Positions 44,341 to 56,003 of a stretch of DNA of 64,000 nt are shown here, piece after piece. Under the pieces are notes generated by a model. It saw only the letters and a list, made by a program, of their open reading frames with translations, was not told the origin of the DNA and searched no databases. Location of the stretch: the NCBI GenBank assembly GCA_038025085.1, contig CM076148.1, positions 4,619,501-4,683,500 of the forward strand, read 5' to 3'. Origin of the DNA: Tetragonia tetragonoides. Lineage: Eukaryota > Streptophyta > Magnoliopsida > Caryophyllales > Aizoaceae. The number at the start of each line of letters is the position of its first letter. Within the stretch, counting starts at the first letter, position 1. Position numbers and translations under genes: made by a program.

Positions 44341-44829
44341 TTCTTTCCCATCACTGGTACCTTTTACAGCCACTCCTTACCTAAGTCGGGTAGTAACCAA
44401 ATTGGTGACATTAGGAGAATCAATTGACCAGAAGGAGTAAAAGCCCGGGGTGGCGGTGGTGATGATCGAGGACCACCCAAGAGTGGCGAAAGGAAGCCAC
44501 CGAACACCGATGGAGAAGGCAGGGTCATAGGAGGGCGGGTGCTGGTAGAACTAGAAATTTAAAAAGTTAGGTAAAACTAGAAATTTAATAATTGTGAACG
44601 TTTTTCAATTAGTCATTGTTATCCATATTACAACCTCTTCATGCAGTGGGTGAGCTGAGCCATAGGGTGGAGTTTTGTAGAATTTTAAAGACTAAATTCG
44701 TAGTATTTTTTTTTAAACCAAAAAGACAAATTTTAAAGACTACTTAATATTACATATTATTTTTTTTTCCTTTCCTCCCTTGAATTCTATGTGAAGAGTG
44801 AACTTTCTCCATGTAGATTAATACAATAA
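44341..44829. other. Intergenic, nothing recognised
   Basis: A GC-richer patch near 44440-44540 (GGTGGCGGTGGTGATG) without an open frame, then AT-rich DNA. Confidence 0.4.
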
Positions 44830-45040
44830 CTTGTGTGTACTTAGTTCACGGTGGACTAAAGATTAAATCTTTTTCAAAAATATCTACCATATCCCTAAAA
44901 GATTTGGATTACATCTTGATTCAACCTTTGGTCCACGGTGGACTAGGTCCACGGTGGACTAGGTCCACGGTGGACTAAGTCCACATAAGACGAAACACTA
45001 CAGCATGTCTTGTGTGGACTTAGTCCACTGTGGACCAAGT
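44830..45040. mobile_element. Palindromic MITE family, copy 2, with amplified core
   Basis: CTTGTGTGTACTTAGTTCAC...GATTTAATCTTT-type interior inverted relative to 5642-5769. The right arm has the word CTAGGTCCACGGTGGA repeated three times, followed by another half-copy (CTTGTGTGGACTTAGTCCAC). GTCCACGGTGGAC is a near-perfect palindrome. Confidence 0.65.
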
Positions 45041-45240
45041 AAACTTGAGGGGTGACTCCAAGTGAAGAAGGCGGTGGCTCCACTATTAGAGGTGTGGCTC
45101 CAGATGAAGTAGGGAGTGACTCCACTATTAAATGGGTGACTCCAAGTGAAGTAGGGGGTGACTCCAATTAGAAGAGTGACTTCAGGTGAAATATGTGGTG
45201 GCTCCACTATTAAAAGGATCACTCCAGTATAGGTGAAGTA
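45041..45240. repeat. Tandem GGTGACTCCA repeats, second locus
   Basis: Four to five units of GGTGACTCCAAGTGAAGTAG and GGCTCCACTATTAGAGG, the same family as 9655-9925. Confidence 0.75.
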
Positions 45241-46318
45241 TTTTCCACCATATACTAACTCCACATAAGTTTTTATAATAGACATTAGGATGATTAGCAA
45301 AAAAAAACAAAAAAAAAAATTAGATTTTAGGATGGACCACTTGACTTGGGTATGATGTCGTTCTTCATCTTCCAAGGGAGCCCATGATGATTATTCTAGC
45401 CCATCTCCCCAGAGGTGGGAGCCTATTGTGGCTATTGATTACACAAAATGTGCCCAATTTCGGCAGCCCACTATCTCACATTGGAAGAACGAGTTACTCC
45501 ACCTCAGGGCTTGTTGTATGCATATATGCAATAATTCCTGAGAGTGCTGAGACCACAGTTTCAGTATCCCAGAAGGGTTCGGTTGTCTTCAATCACTCAC
45601 TCTCTCTCTCTCTCCTCTCACACGAAGGTGATCAGGTTTCATGGATTGTGGGTTTAGCCAGGTACGCCTGTTGCTGCTTTCAACATCTAAGTGTAACTGT
45701 CAATGAATTTTGTGATTAAAATGGAGTTTGTGTTTTCGTTGTTCAAAACTTAGACTATAGTGACTATTTATATGTTTGGACTTTACTTCGTCTCTCTTTG
45801 CAAGTATATTTGTGATGTCTACTGATGCAATCCACAAATTGTCATTTTATAAATTGATCTCTGATTGAGCCGTTTATGAATCCGAATGGTTTGGGGTTTA
45901 TCGTGAATTGAAATGCTAGGAAATTAAGTTGTAATTATGATTTTAAAGCTAATCCCTGAAATTGGGTTATGGGGTATTTGTTCTTCTCTGTGCTGCTATT
46001 TATGTGTTCAATGTAATTTTGACATGGGTTAATACTTTGTTCACTTATCAATTATCTTGCTCTTCAAGGTCCTGCAAATGAGGGGGTTTTCCCCATCAAT
46101 TGGTCCCTTTGAATGTTTATTATGACTTATGTAAATTTGTTTAATAATTGGTTTCCAATTGTCCATTGTAATGTTATTTATCAGCTTATTTTCTCGCTTG
46201 TTAGTTCTAACTGGATGGGAACTCTGGTAGCAAGCTGAAGTTCAGCTGATACATAAAGGGTTTAGTAGATTGATGGTAAGGAGGGTTAAATTAAGCATAC
46301 GGTATTGTGAGGAGCGCC
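45241..46318 (+). other. 5' region of the TatD-like gene
   Basis: No coding sequence recognised. Contains a (CT)n run at 45598-45615 typical of plant 5' leaders and a possible donor CCAG|GTACGC at 45660. A leader exon followed by a leader intron is plausible but unproven. The open frame 45384-45719 has no similarity I know. Confidence 0.4.
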
Positions 46319-48034
46319 ATGAAACTTTTTGATGCTCATTGTCACCTCCAAGACCCGAGAATATTTAACTTGGCACCACAATTAATCCGTTCATCCCTTG
46401 ATTCTGGCATTGTTCATTTTGCGGTTAATGGAGTTTCGGAGAAAGACTGGCATGTCGTGAAGCAGATGGGTGACTCTTATCCCTCTGTTGTCCCTTGTTT
46501 TGGTGTTCACCCTTGGAGTGTTACTGGTAGAAGTCCAAGCTGGTTCACCACATTGAGACAGTATTTTGAATCAACTCCCTCTGCTGCTGTTGGGGAGATT
46601 GGTCTGGATAAAGGGTCACGGGGGAAAGAGATTGACTTCAATGATCAGGTTGATGTTTTCAAGCAACAATTAGAACTAGCAAAAGAGCTGAAAAGGCCAG
46701 CCTCTGTACACTGTGTTCGTGCCTTTGGTGACCTTCTCGAAATATTGAAGGCAGCTGGGCCTTTCCCCGAAGGGGTAATTCTTCATTCGTACTTGGGATC
46801 TGCTGAAATGGTCCCTGAATTTGCGAGGCTTGGTGGCTACTTTTCCTTCTCTGGATTTCTTATGTCGATGAAATCACAAAAGGTGAAAAAGTTGCTGAAG
46901 GCAGTGCCTTCTGATAGAATATTGCTAGAAACTGATGCACCAGATGCTCTCCCCAAATCAAATTTGAATTCTTTGTTCTTGGTGGAAGGTGATCCTTCCC
47001 TTCCTTCAGAACTTCAGGGGCAAGAAGAAAATCCGCATTTAAGGACTAATATGGGTGTGTCAGATGCGGTCAAAGACGAGTCAGCATTGCCAAAGGATAT
47101 GTTAAATCATCCAGCTAATATTCATAATGTACTTGCCTATGTTGCATCCATGCTTGAGATGAGTAACGAAGAACTTGCAGAACTTAGCTACTCAAATGCG
47201 ATGGGTCTGTTTTCTTATGAAGGCTCAAAAGTGCATCAAGAAGGTCAGTATGTTAGTTCACATGGTTATTTTGTTGTATTCCTTTCCTGGCATATATGTC
47301 GTAATAAACTAGTAGTAATCCTTTGCACTAGATTATCATCGGTATCACTTCCTTGTTCCTGTCCTTGTCCCTTGATCTGATTTGGATATGCTGTGTTAGT
47401 CTCTTTAGTAATTCCTTTCCATTCTGAATATCTTTTAAGGAATATCATTTGGAATGACATCATGCTGAAAAACCACCTTTTACTCTCATACCTTAAGGAT
47501 GCATAATATCACATAGTTACTTTCCAACTCACAAACTTTCTCCTACCTCTATCCTTCTAGTTGTAAGACATTTTCTGCCAACCATTATCCTTCCTTTAAC
47601 CAATAATGCTTGATCTGGGTCGACTGAATTATGACAGGTTGAAGCTGTCTAGTGTTTAGCTGACAGTAGTTATTGCTTATTGTAAGCAATATGAACACAT
47701 TTGTATTGTGGAAAATGCATATTTTCTGGTAGATTGTCTCTCCATACAAAATCATTTACAGGCTGGTTGGCAACAGTTTCGATATGTTTAGCCATGCAGC
47801 ATCTTATGCTCTGATGCTAAACATGTTGTCTAGCACTTATTTGTTAGAATTTGGAGTAACCCTTGCTAGTTGCTACACACTATCTGCAAGCCAGCCTCTG
47901 TTGACAAAAGAAATCCTCTAGAGTCTATAGATGTAAATCAACTATTTGGCTTCTGAATGATCGAATTGCGTTTCTCAGGTACTGTTCACACTGTGTTGGA
48001 GAAATTGGAGGATGGAAAACAATCAAATGCATAA
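46319..48034 (+). CDS. TatD-like metal-dependent hydrolase (DNase family)
   Basis: Exons 46319-47243 and 47979-48034 (donor GAAG|GTCAGT, acceptor TTTCTCAG, phase 1) give 326 residues, the usual size for the family. The first in-frame ATG, MKLFDAHCHL, starts at the metal site. TIM-barrel metal ligands are in place: H7 and H9 (DAHCHL), E93 (VGEIGLD), H131 (SVHCVRA), H156 (ILHSYLG) and D206 (LLETDAP). TatD proteins are divalent-metal phosphoesterases with DNase activity, in eukaryotes linked to DNA degradation; the plant member's substrate is not established. A segment at about 220-265 (NLNSLFLVEG...) is a low-conservation insert before the C-terminal helices (PANIHNVLAYVA). No targeting signal. 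A truncated relative lies at 5.3-8.2 kb. The gene is convergent with the DUF300 gene. Confidence 0.92.
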
Positions 48035-49011
48035 CAAAGTAACAAACTATGCAATATCCATGGCAAACTTTTGGCCAGCAATGAAATTCAGGGTCACCTG
48101 CATTATTGAGATCCGCCTCAACCTTGGATTGTGAAAAGGTCAGCTTGTGTGTCTGTATTACTAACGGTATAGTCGTATAGAAGCCATGATGTGTAAAATT
48201 GTATATCCTTGAACAATTTTGACGGTACCTCTGAGCCAAGGGCCTATTGCAGTTTCATTCCAATTTATCAGAGGTTATTGTGGTTGGGCTCTCCATTATA
48301 GGTTATTCAACAGGATGAAAATGTAGCAATTGTCAGAAACATATGATACGGTTTTTGTAGCCTCTAGGTTGAAATTCAGTTAGAAGTGGCCTAATCTTCT
48401 AGCTTATGTTGCCTGTTGATCAAGATCGATAAAAGTGGACTACTTCCTATATTTGGTTCCCTTTAAACCAAAGTTTAATCCTCCTGAAGTAAAACTACAG
48501 GAATTCTCTGAACAAGATTGGAACTAATTATTGCATTCTGGCATTTCGGCTGATCAGGAATAATTCCCAGAAGAAGCTGCGGCCTAACTAGCACGTCAAG
48601 TTTGTCCTGGCCCCTACAAGAAGTCTGAGTGAGGAAATTACAAGATATCCAGCTTAGATTGGTTTTGCAAGAGCAGTCAACAGCAACATCTAGTATTTCG
48701 CACTCTGACGAGCGACGACTAAAGTTATTCTGGATTTTAACGTTTAAATTTTTACATTTTTAATAGTATTTACTACTTCATGTAGCTGATCAAGTACTGT
48801 GACCATTTTTATTATGTGATTTTTGATGTACATAATTCTATACTACAGCAGAGTATTTTTATTACTTCAAAACTGCAAATGCAGAAAATACATCCTTAAT
48901 GTGTCTCTCAGCTAACATAGATGATGGGAGTTTTTCAGTAAAATGGCATATTTCGTACTCAACCCAACTCCGCCCCTAGCTCCCACAATTAATGCGAATG
49001 TTGTAGTCTGG
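48035..49011. other. 3' flanks of two convergent genes
   Basis: Between the TatD stop (48034) and the DUF300 gene stop (49012). AT-rich, no repeats recognised; presumably both 3' UTRs. Confidence 0.6.
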
Positions 49012-51291
49012 TCATTCGTCCTTCTTCACTTTCCATTTGCTCACTTCTCCACTGTAAGGCGCAACATGGTATGCGTACTGTTGAAGAACTGAAAACACGA
49101 CCATCTCTAGACACACCAAGATATTCTGGATGCCTTCCTCGATGTGCTCGACATCCACCCAGGGATGCTTAGATCGAATGATACCTGTAGCAACCAGAAT
49201 CTCGAGTACAATACCCTACCAAAAATCAAGAGAGAATCAGTTTTAACATGTGAGACTGCTCCTTGGAACGGAGAAATCCAGATCATAGAAGATCAGGCAG
49301 AAAACAATGGAAAGCAAGCAGCACTAATATTATTATTTTCTTTATTACTACGTGTGTGGATTGTGTGGACCTATTGAAAATGAAACTCAATTCAACTTTC
49401 AAAGCATAACGACATTGGGAAGAAAAACAGTGTATTGACATAAAGCTCAGCTAAGGATAAGCAATCATTGATTGCTTCAGCTCATTGCAGTGGTGCCATA
49501 CACAACTTGACAAGTAGCAATGCAGCATCAATTCTCTATTAAAACAAGCCAAATCCAAAATGACTTGTAAGTTGTAAGGCTACAGTAACATTAACTGTCT
49601 GATCATGACTCCCACCCACAAGATGTTCTGGATGAGCAGAGCATTCAAATAGCATTAATTAGCTTAATTTTCACTTGTATCAGTTTACACTCGGATATTA
49701 TCCCATTTGTGGTTTCTACAAGTTGGCCCTTGTCTTTAACTGAACTAGCTGAAATCTAATTACTCATTGCAAAAGCATATAAAAGCCAATAAATTACAAA
49801 GTGAAGTGGTTGATAACTTACCTGCCAAAAGCAAAAGAAGACAATTCCTTTGATGCACATGAATTTAGCAAGTGGATTGTGTGGTTCCAGTTCCTTTGCA
49901 AAAACATGGTAAAAAATCACCAGAGAATATAGAGCCAGTGATACTGAGATATTGAGGATGATAGTAAATGTCCAGCTGACGGAAGAGGTGTACAACCCAA
50001 GAAGTTGAAATGCTATCATCAATATGGAGCATACTGGGCGAATGACAACAAATTGCCATGTCCAGTACTTTAGAAGCTTCAGTCTATGGTGATCCAGACG
50101 GAAAGTGTGGGGCTGCACCCAGACAGAATGATATTTAGTAATCAACTAACTTTTTTTGGGTAATCAAAAAGAGGGTGCAAGTGAATGGCGACCGAGGCAC
50201 CCCCTGCTACATCATGTTCGCTAATTCTACAGGATATTAGATCTGGAGAAAACTGCACAGATTTATTTGCAATGGCATATGGTATTTATCGAATATCCTA
50301 CAGGATAATCTCAGCTTTGATAAATACCATCAACAAATGCCTCCAATATAATGTAAACAAACACCATAAGAGAACAATCATGTTTGTTCATATAAAGTAA
50401 AGTGTTTTGTGGAGACAGCAAAATAGTCAGTTAAAATGACATGTTCTGTGAAGACGCCGAAATGGTAAGTTTTTCTGCACTTGAACCACTTCTTCCGAAC
50501 TTAGAAGGTGTTGGTTCCACATTTCAACTTTCAAGACACTAAGCTAGTACTACTTTTTCCTTCCCTTCCTATATAGTCAGAAACTACCATTAAATTGTTA
50601 ACTCATTGACTAGTGTTTGAGCAAACAAAGCACAAAGTTATCCTGTACCAATACTGCTAACTAATTTGGTTTACAAAGTCAATATGCAAGATCATTATAA
50701 GACCTAACACATCGGAAGAAAAGCATTCATGTTCATATCTTAATCGTCATCTATATTTGAAAAAAAACCAGCTCTTGTAATCAAGGAAAACAGAACAGCA
50801 GATAATTCACCTGAAAAAGTGTCATTGGGAATGTATGATGAACTTCTCTTCCTTTGACTTCATCTGGCACAATGTTTTTGCTCATGGATATATTCAAGTA
50901 GCTATACATTAATGCCAAAAATTTTGCAATGACCTGCATGTAAAAATGGTTGCAATCTCAGTATAGAGAAGATCGGCAGACAAATGCCCAGAGAAATGGG
51001 AATAGCATAAGAGCAGACAATTACCAAGGCCTCATAGCACTCCTTGACTGACTCCAGCAACATGAAAAACGCCTTGCTACCATGAAAATCCAACAGACCC
51101 ACAAAAGACACAGTAGCATATATGGGAGCCATGAGGATAATGATAATGATGGCCTTCTGCTCCTTAGGGTTCTTCCAGTAGAACAGATGCTGTGATAGAA
51201 GTTGTATTGTAAAATGCATGGAGAGCAATACACAAAATGCAGATCCTACCACAATAATGTCCCCTGGGTTCATTTTAGTTATATCGAACAT
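49012..51291 (-). CDS. DUF300 / TMEM184-type seven-helix membrane protein (OST-alpha family)
   Basis: Minus-strand exons 51291-51025, 50933-50811, 50112-49822 and 49215-49012, all phase 0 with GT-AG borders, encode 294 residues. The start is MFDITKMNPGD. Hydrophobic helices include IIVVGSAFCVLLSMHFTIQL, KAIIIIILMAPIYATVSFVG, VIAKFLALMYSYL, FVVIRPVCSILMIAFQLLG, FTIILNISVSLALYSLVIFY, CIKGIVFFCFWQGIVLEILV and ILVCLEMVVFSVLQQYAY. The MAPIYA, ESVKECYEALVIAKFLALMY and WQFVVIRPVCS blocks are hallmarks of the family that includes organic solute transporter alpha and plant LAZ1. Plant members act on vacuolar or endomembranes; this one resembles the short Arabidopsis-type proteins of about 295 residues. 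The C-terminus is a short basic tail (KWKVKKDE). Substrate unknown. Confidence 0.93.
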
Positions 51292-51318
51292 TTTTAAGAT
51301 GAGAACCAGACACTGAAC

Positions 51319-52786
51319 CTGCAAAATGGAGAATCATAAATCAATTACGATTCTTAAATTTGGCCCCAGGTAGCTATACAAAGCATTTTAATAAACATGC
51401 AATCAACCACCAAAAGGAAAAAGGTTCAAGGTTTTAATATTTTTGATGAACCATGGAAATAACAAATAGTGAAATAGAGCAGCTTTTGTGCAATGAACTC
51501 GAGTGAAAAGAGGCAGAAGCAGGATGGTATCATCACTGAATCTACATATAGTTGCTAACATCAGTGAGGAATGATTTATATCTAATTAAATATGCAGACT
51601 GCACCCTACCGGATGAAGAATACCAAACAAGATGTCATTTTATAGCTACCTTATCGCTCTTCTCCTCTGTTATAACACTCATGAGCAAGTAACGATGCTA
51701 GCTATCATCATGTCATATATATTTGGTAACTTCTAGACACAACCTTAGCTCGCATCAGCAACTACAGTAGTAAATCCAATTGAATAAATAGGGATGCCTT
51801 GAACTGAATAAATATTTCATGATTCAAACCGGTGATATACTGATATGCCTTTGTACCTCATGTGTTTTGGTAGTGAAACATAATAACAACTCATGAAGTT
51901 CAAGACAGCATGAAGCTGCAATTATATCTTATACCATTAGAGAAAGCTAGACTTTGACTGAATTACAGAGTCAGCCTGTAGTAATTTCACTGAAGGGCAC
52001 ATGTTTCAGTAGAATTCACAGGATCCATGGGTGGATAAGTTCTTCTAACTTGAGTTGTCAAATACGTGCATGTCTGAGTTTTAAAAGCCTACCTATATGC
52101 AATGGATAATTTAAGTGAGATTGTGCTTGTTATCACATGCCTAAGACAGGGCCCTCTTGATGCCAACAAGATGAATTTCTAACGATATTGCCACCAAAAT
52201 TACTAACAACCATACATAATTTAACCCCAGAATAATAATATTGAAAGCACCTTGGAATTTGAATCTGTTATTGGCTATCCCCCTTTTGAGAAACGTCATC
52301 ATCTTCAAATCAATTGTTGCCCATAATTGAAGCATATTAGCTCCCCCTATTCTATGTCTATCCATAGTGTTTTATCTCCATCTTTAACCAGGAACCTTAC
52401 TCCCAACATGAATAACAAATATACAAGCCACTACTATGGATAGCACATCACATCCCTCTTGCATAAAACACATCACTCAACTTTTGAAGAAGCAAACAAT
52501 ATGCCATAAAGTAGAAAATTTCAACTCATGAAAATTTCCGCGCAATGCTAATCCCTCATTCATGCTGCCAAACTTTTGCATACCCTAGGATCCGTTTTTA
52601 TTTATCCCTTGTTGTCAAGGGGTGAGTGAGAGAGTTTGGGCATGCCATATTTGTGTTAGTAGTTACTATCTCTTTTTAGGATGTCTACAGTATTTGCCAA
52701 TATCTGAGTCTTGAAGTTGCTAGTAGTAAACAACAACCTTTTGTTTAGGATTTCTGGTGACATCGATCTCTTGTAAAGCCAAACAT

Positions 52787-52823
<37 letters not shown>

Positions 52824-53953
52824 AAACCCAGTAAATGTCCCGCCGAGGGCGGGGTCTGCGGAGGTCCAGATGTACGCAGCCTTACCCCTAACTAGTCGCC
52901 TAGTAGAGTAAAGCCAAACATGATGTTCAGAAATGACTAAAGCCAGGTTTTGACACCCTCTTTTTCGTTTTTCACATCACTATCCTTACAACAAGCCATT
53001 AACTCTAAACTTAAACTGCCCGTACAAAGAATATCTATATAGGGGGGATGGGAGGAGAACCAAACAAAGTACCACAAAAGATCAAATGCTATGAAATGAC
53101 ATGGAAGCTGGAAGAAAAATAATCACAAGGATCTTGGTTTCATTATTCTTGTGTTTTATTCTGGCAAACCAAAAAATCAAAGCCCTGGATTGAGTAAACC
53201 ACTTGGAGACTATGGAAACAAATTTGTAACAAACCCCTTCTAAGTCCTTTACAAGGCTACAACCATTTAAAAAGAATCAAAATGTTCTACGTTTCCAGCA
53301 AAACCAAACAAATTTGTACCTAACAATTTTCCCTGTCCTCAAAAAGTTGGTAATTACCTGAACTGTTATGTAAGCATAATCATGCTTTTCCTAACATTAT
53401 ACTATACTCTAACTTCTAAGTTTCCATTTAGCTATTACATTTTAGACCAAAGAGCTCCACAGTCACAATGAAAGACCAAAACCTTAATTTTATTTTCATC
53501 TATTGCACTTGCAAGCTCATCCAAATTACTAAGTCACTAGAAAGCTTCTAATCAGTATCAAACATAATACACTGCAATCAAATATACAAATTACAAGCAT
53601 ACAACATCAAAAATGTATAAAAGAAAGTAAAATGCACTTCATAAAAGCAGAAATCAAATCTCAGCATCTCAAATCAACTTCAAAGTAATAGAAAAATGGA
53701 AATAAAAATCAAAAAGTAGTTGTAAAACCCAAGCAAGAAACAACTAAAGTCATTGATTTCACACAAGAACTTATCAAAAGAACAACCAACAAATTCTTGA
53801 GATTTTGCAGCTAAATGGGTCTGATTTTCAAGCATCAATTCAGGGTATTTGACTTCATTTCAAGTGCTTGGTGCAAGAATGAGAATTCACTGAAAACAGG
53901 AAAGAGAAAAAAGAAAGAAGATTGGCGATGAAATTTGAGAATGAAGAACTTAC
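51319..53953 (-). other. Long leader intron of the DUF300 gene
   Basis: About 2.6 kb, non-coding, with a SINE-like scrap at 52790-52905. The reading frame at 52141-52365 (minus) contains NNRFKFQGAFNIIILGLNYVWLLVILVAI-type hydrophobic sequence but no gene signal, and is probably chance. Confidence 0.5.
52790..52905. mobile_element. Au-like SINE fragment
   Basis: (CAA)n, then AAAACCCAGTAAATGTCCC, GGCGGGGTCTGCGGAGGTCC and AGATGTACGCAGCCTTACCC. The last two words are characteristic of a widespread plant SINE (Au type). Only the 3' half or so is present. Confidence 0.6.
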
Positions 53954-54130
53954 TTTGATTTACTGAATTTTGATGGGGCTTGTCTGTTTTTCAAGATAAT
54001 TGAAGAGATTTGGTTATGGGATCCTTCAATGGTCAATCAATACATGTACATATAGCAGTTATAGCGGGGCCAGACGATGAGAGAGAAAGAGAGGGGCTGA
54101 AGCTGAAATGAATGTAGAGATTTGGACTTT
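53954..54130 (-). other. Probable 5' UTR exon of the DUF300 gene
   Basis: The coding exon's acceptor TTTTGCAG lies at 51319, 27 bases before the ATG, so the leader is spliced. A matching donor AATCAAA|GTAAGTTC (after 53954) ends a candidate leader exon; its 5' limit is a guess. The upstream (GA)n stretch near 54080 is typical of plant leaders. Confidence 0.55.
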
Positions 54131-54240
54131 GGAGCAAAGAGCAATGGAGTTAAGCCACGTGCCTCACGTGCTTTTCTTTATTCCCAAAATTATATAGAAA
54201 ATCAAATTTAAATTATTTTAAGACACAAAAACATGTTTAA

Positions 54241-54322
54241 GGGTGCGTTTGCTAGAGCTGAACTTATCAGAATTGAACTGAACTGAACTGACCTGACCGG
54301 ATAAGCTCTATCAAATGCACCC
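54241..54322. mobile_element. 82-bp Tourist-like MITE
   Basis: GGGTGCGTTTGCTAGAGCTG...AAGCTCTATCAAATGCACCC flanked by TAA on both sides (54238-54240 and 54323-54325). A deletion derivative of the family at 27741, consisting of little more than its inverted ends. Confidence 0.85.
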
Positions 54323-54926
54323 TAAAACAGTCTTTTCATAACTTTTGGTGAAACGATGATCTCTTTAAGATATATCCCCATCAACCAAAAAAAAAAAAGA
54401 AAATCCCCATCAAAAATATATATCGTGAAATAAGAAAAATATCTTTCTATCTTCCGTCATTACTATATCCCCAAATTACCAGATTGGCATTTTAAAAGTG
54501 TCTTCCAAACCAACTTGGCATAATAATATTTTTCGGCGATATTTAAGAGAGTGACATTACGCGTTGTCCCAACCTAGCTATGTCCTTTTCCATTTATAAT
54601 TTAGTGACTTGTTAAGTTTAATGGTGTTGAGAACAATCATGACTCATGAGTTTATTCTAATAGGATTCACTTCATTATATTGTAGAGTAGTTCAATTTAT
54701 TGAAAAAAACACCCCAAAACTCAATTTCAATAGTGTACCGTTCATTCCCTTTTAATTTAGAGGAAAAAAACACCCCAAACTCGAAGTACATGGATAAATT
54801 CAACCCACAATCATAAACCATGCAAAGAGCTAAACAAACTCATTGTTGTACTATATGAGAACTCTTTTTATTACAAACGACCACTGATCAGGATTGAGGG
54901 TTTTCAAAAAGTATCGTCTTATCGAC
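54323..54926. other. Intergenic, nothing recognised
   Basis: AT-rich sequence with AAAAAACACCCCAAAACTC-type words repeated twice near 54705 and 54766. Confidence 0.4.
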
Positions 54927-55580
54927 TAGGTTGTACGGATACTGATACGGATACGAATACGGGTGCGAAATATTGTAATTCTAAATTTTCTAGGACACGA
55001 GTACGGTAAAAATATAATATAAATATCTAATATAACAACTTAAAAAATAAAAAAGAAGGTTAAGTACAATTCAATTTATGACCTTTATTGACATTGTGAA
55101 CATCTATATACCATTCTCCATCAAGAATACAAGATCAGAGATAAAAAAACGCGTGAGTAAGTTGATGACTAATTAATTGCTGGAATGTATGTGTGGAAGA
55201 TAGAGAGAGTTGGCAAACCGACCAGCTGTTTCGGTAGGCGTAAGCCTTCATTTCAGACAAGATGGAGGCTATGACAAGAAAGAAATGTCATTTCTTTTGG
55301 GTTACATAAAGATATATTTAAAAAAATACTTAATATTTGTTGCAAAAAATATAATTAATTGAAGTGTTTGCTGATTTAGCGTATCTTTAAAGTATTCACC
55401 GTGTATTTGAGGAGTACCCGTAATTATTTTGGGAAAAAACTAATACGAAAAAATAAGACACTTCTCCGATACGTATTGGGTGCGTATTTCCAAGTATCGG
55501 ACTTGTATCCTACAAGTATCGGTATCGAAACGTATTGGATACGGGATACTGCTGTTGGGCCAAGTATCGGTGCAACCTAG
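54927..55580. mobile_element. MITE with GTATCGG-rich ends and 9-bp target duplication, 654 bp
   Basis: Left end TAGGTTGTACGGATACTG and right end in reverse complement CTAGGTTGCACCGATACTTG. Sub-terminal words GGATACG and GTATCGG recur in both arms. Flanks CTTATCGAC (54918-54926) and CTTACCGAC (55581-55589) form an 8-of-9 target duplication. hAT (8 bp) or Mutator (9 bp) origin cannot be decided. No transposase. Confidence 0.7.
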
Positions 55581-55589
55581 CTTACCGAC

Positions 55590-56003
55590 AACACTTTTTA
55601 TTTCAATAACAATATTTGGTAAGAATTAAAGGATGGTTTGGTTAGGAGACGTTGTGCGTTTGACTGTGGCTCATTGGTTAGGGTCCAAATTCATAATTTA
55701 ATATTCCCTCATCCTTCCGCAAGAAATCTCTTGTAACAATATTTGCCTCCCTTGAATGAAAATGCCTCACCAGCTTTTGGAATTCCAACAGCATGTTCTT
55801 CTCTTCATGAGAACATATGTATCACAAGTTTATTCCACTGAATATATGATACCCCGGTAAACTATACACCACTGTCTATAGATGAAACATACATACATGA
55901 TACAATATCAAGGAAGGTACTCAAGGGATATTCAGCCTTGGTAGCAGTCGTATATTTGCTTGTCGCATTGTTATTAAGCCCCAAGTCGATGCAGAGCTCA
56001 TGA
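55590..56003. other. Intergenic and 3' UTR of the oxidoreductase gene
   Basis: No repeats recognised; the right part is presumably the 3' UTR of the minus-strand gene ending at 56004. Confidence 0.5.

Noticed and set aside
45384..45719. Plus-strand frame upstream of the TatD gene
   Set aside because: No recognisable domain; it overlaps a CT-rich leader and a possible leader splice donor, so it is more likely non-coding.
52141..52365. Minus-strand hydrophobic frame in the DUF300 leader intron
   Set aside because: No start or splice context and no similarity I recognise; intronic chance frame is the simplest reading.
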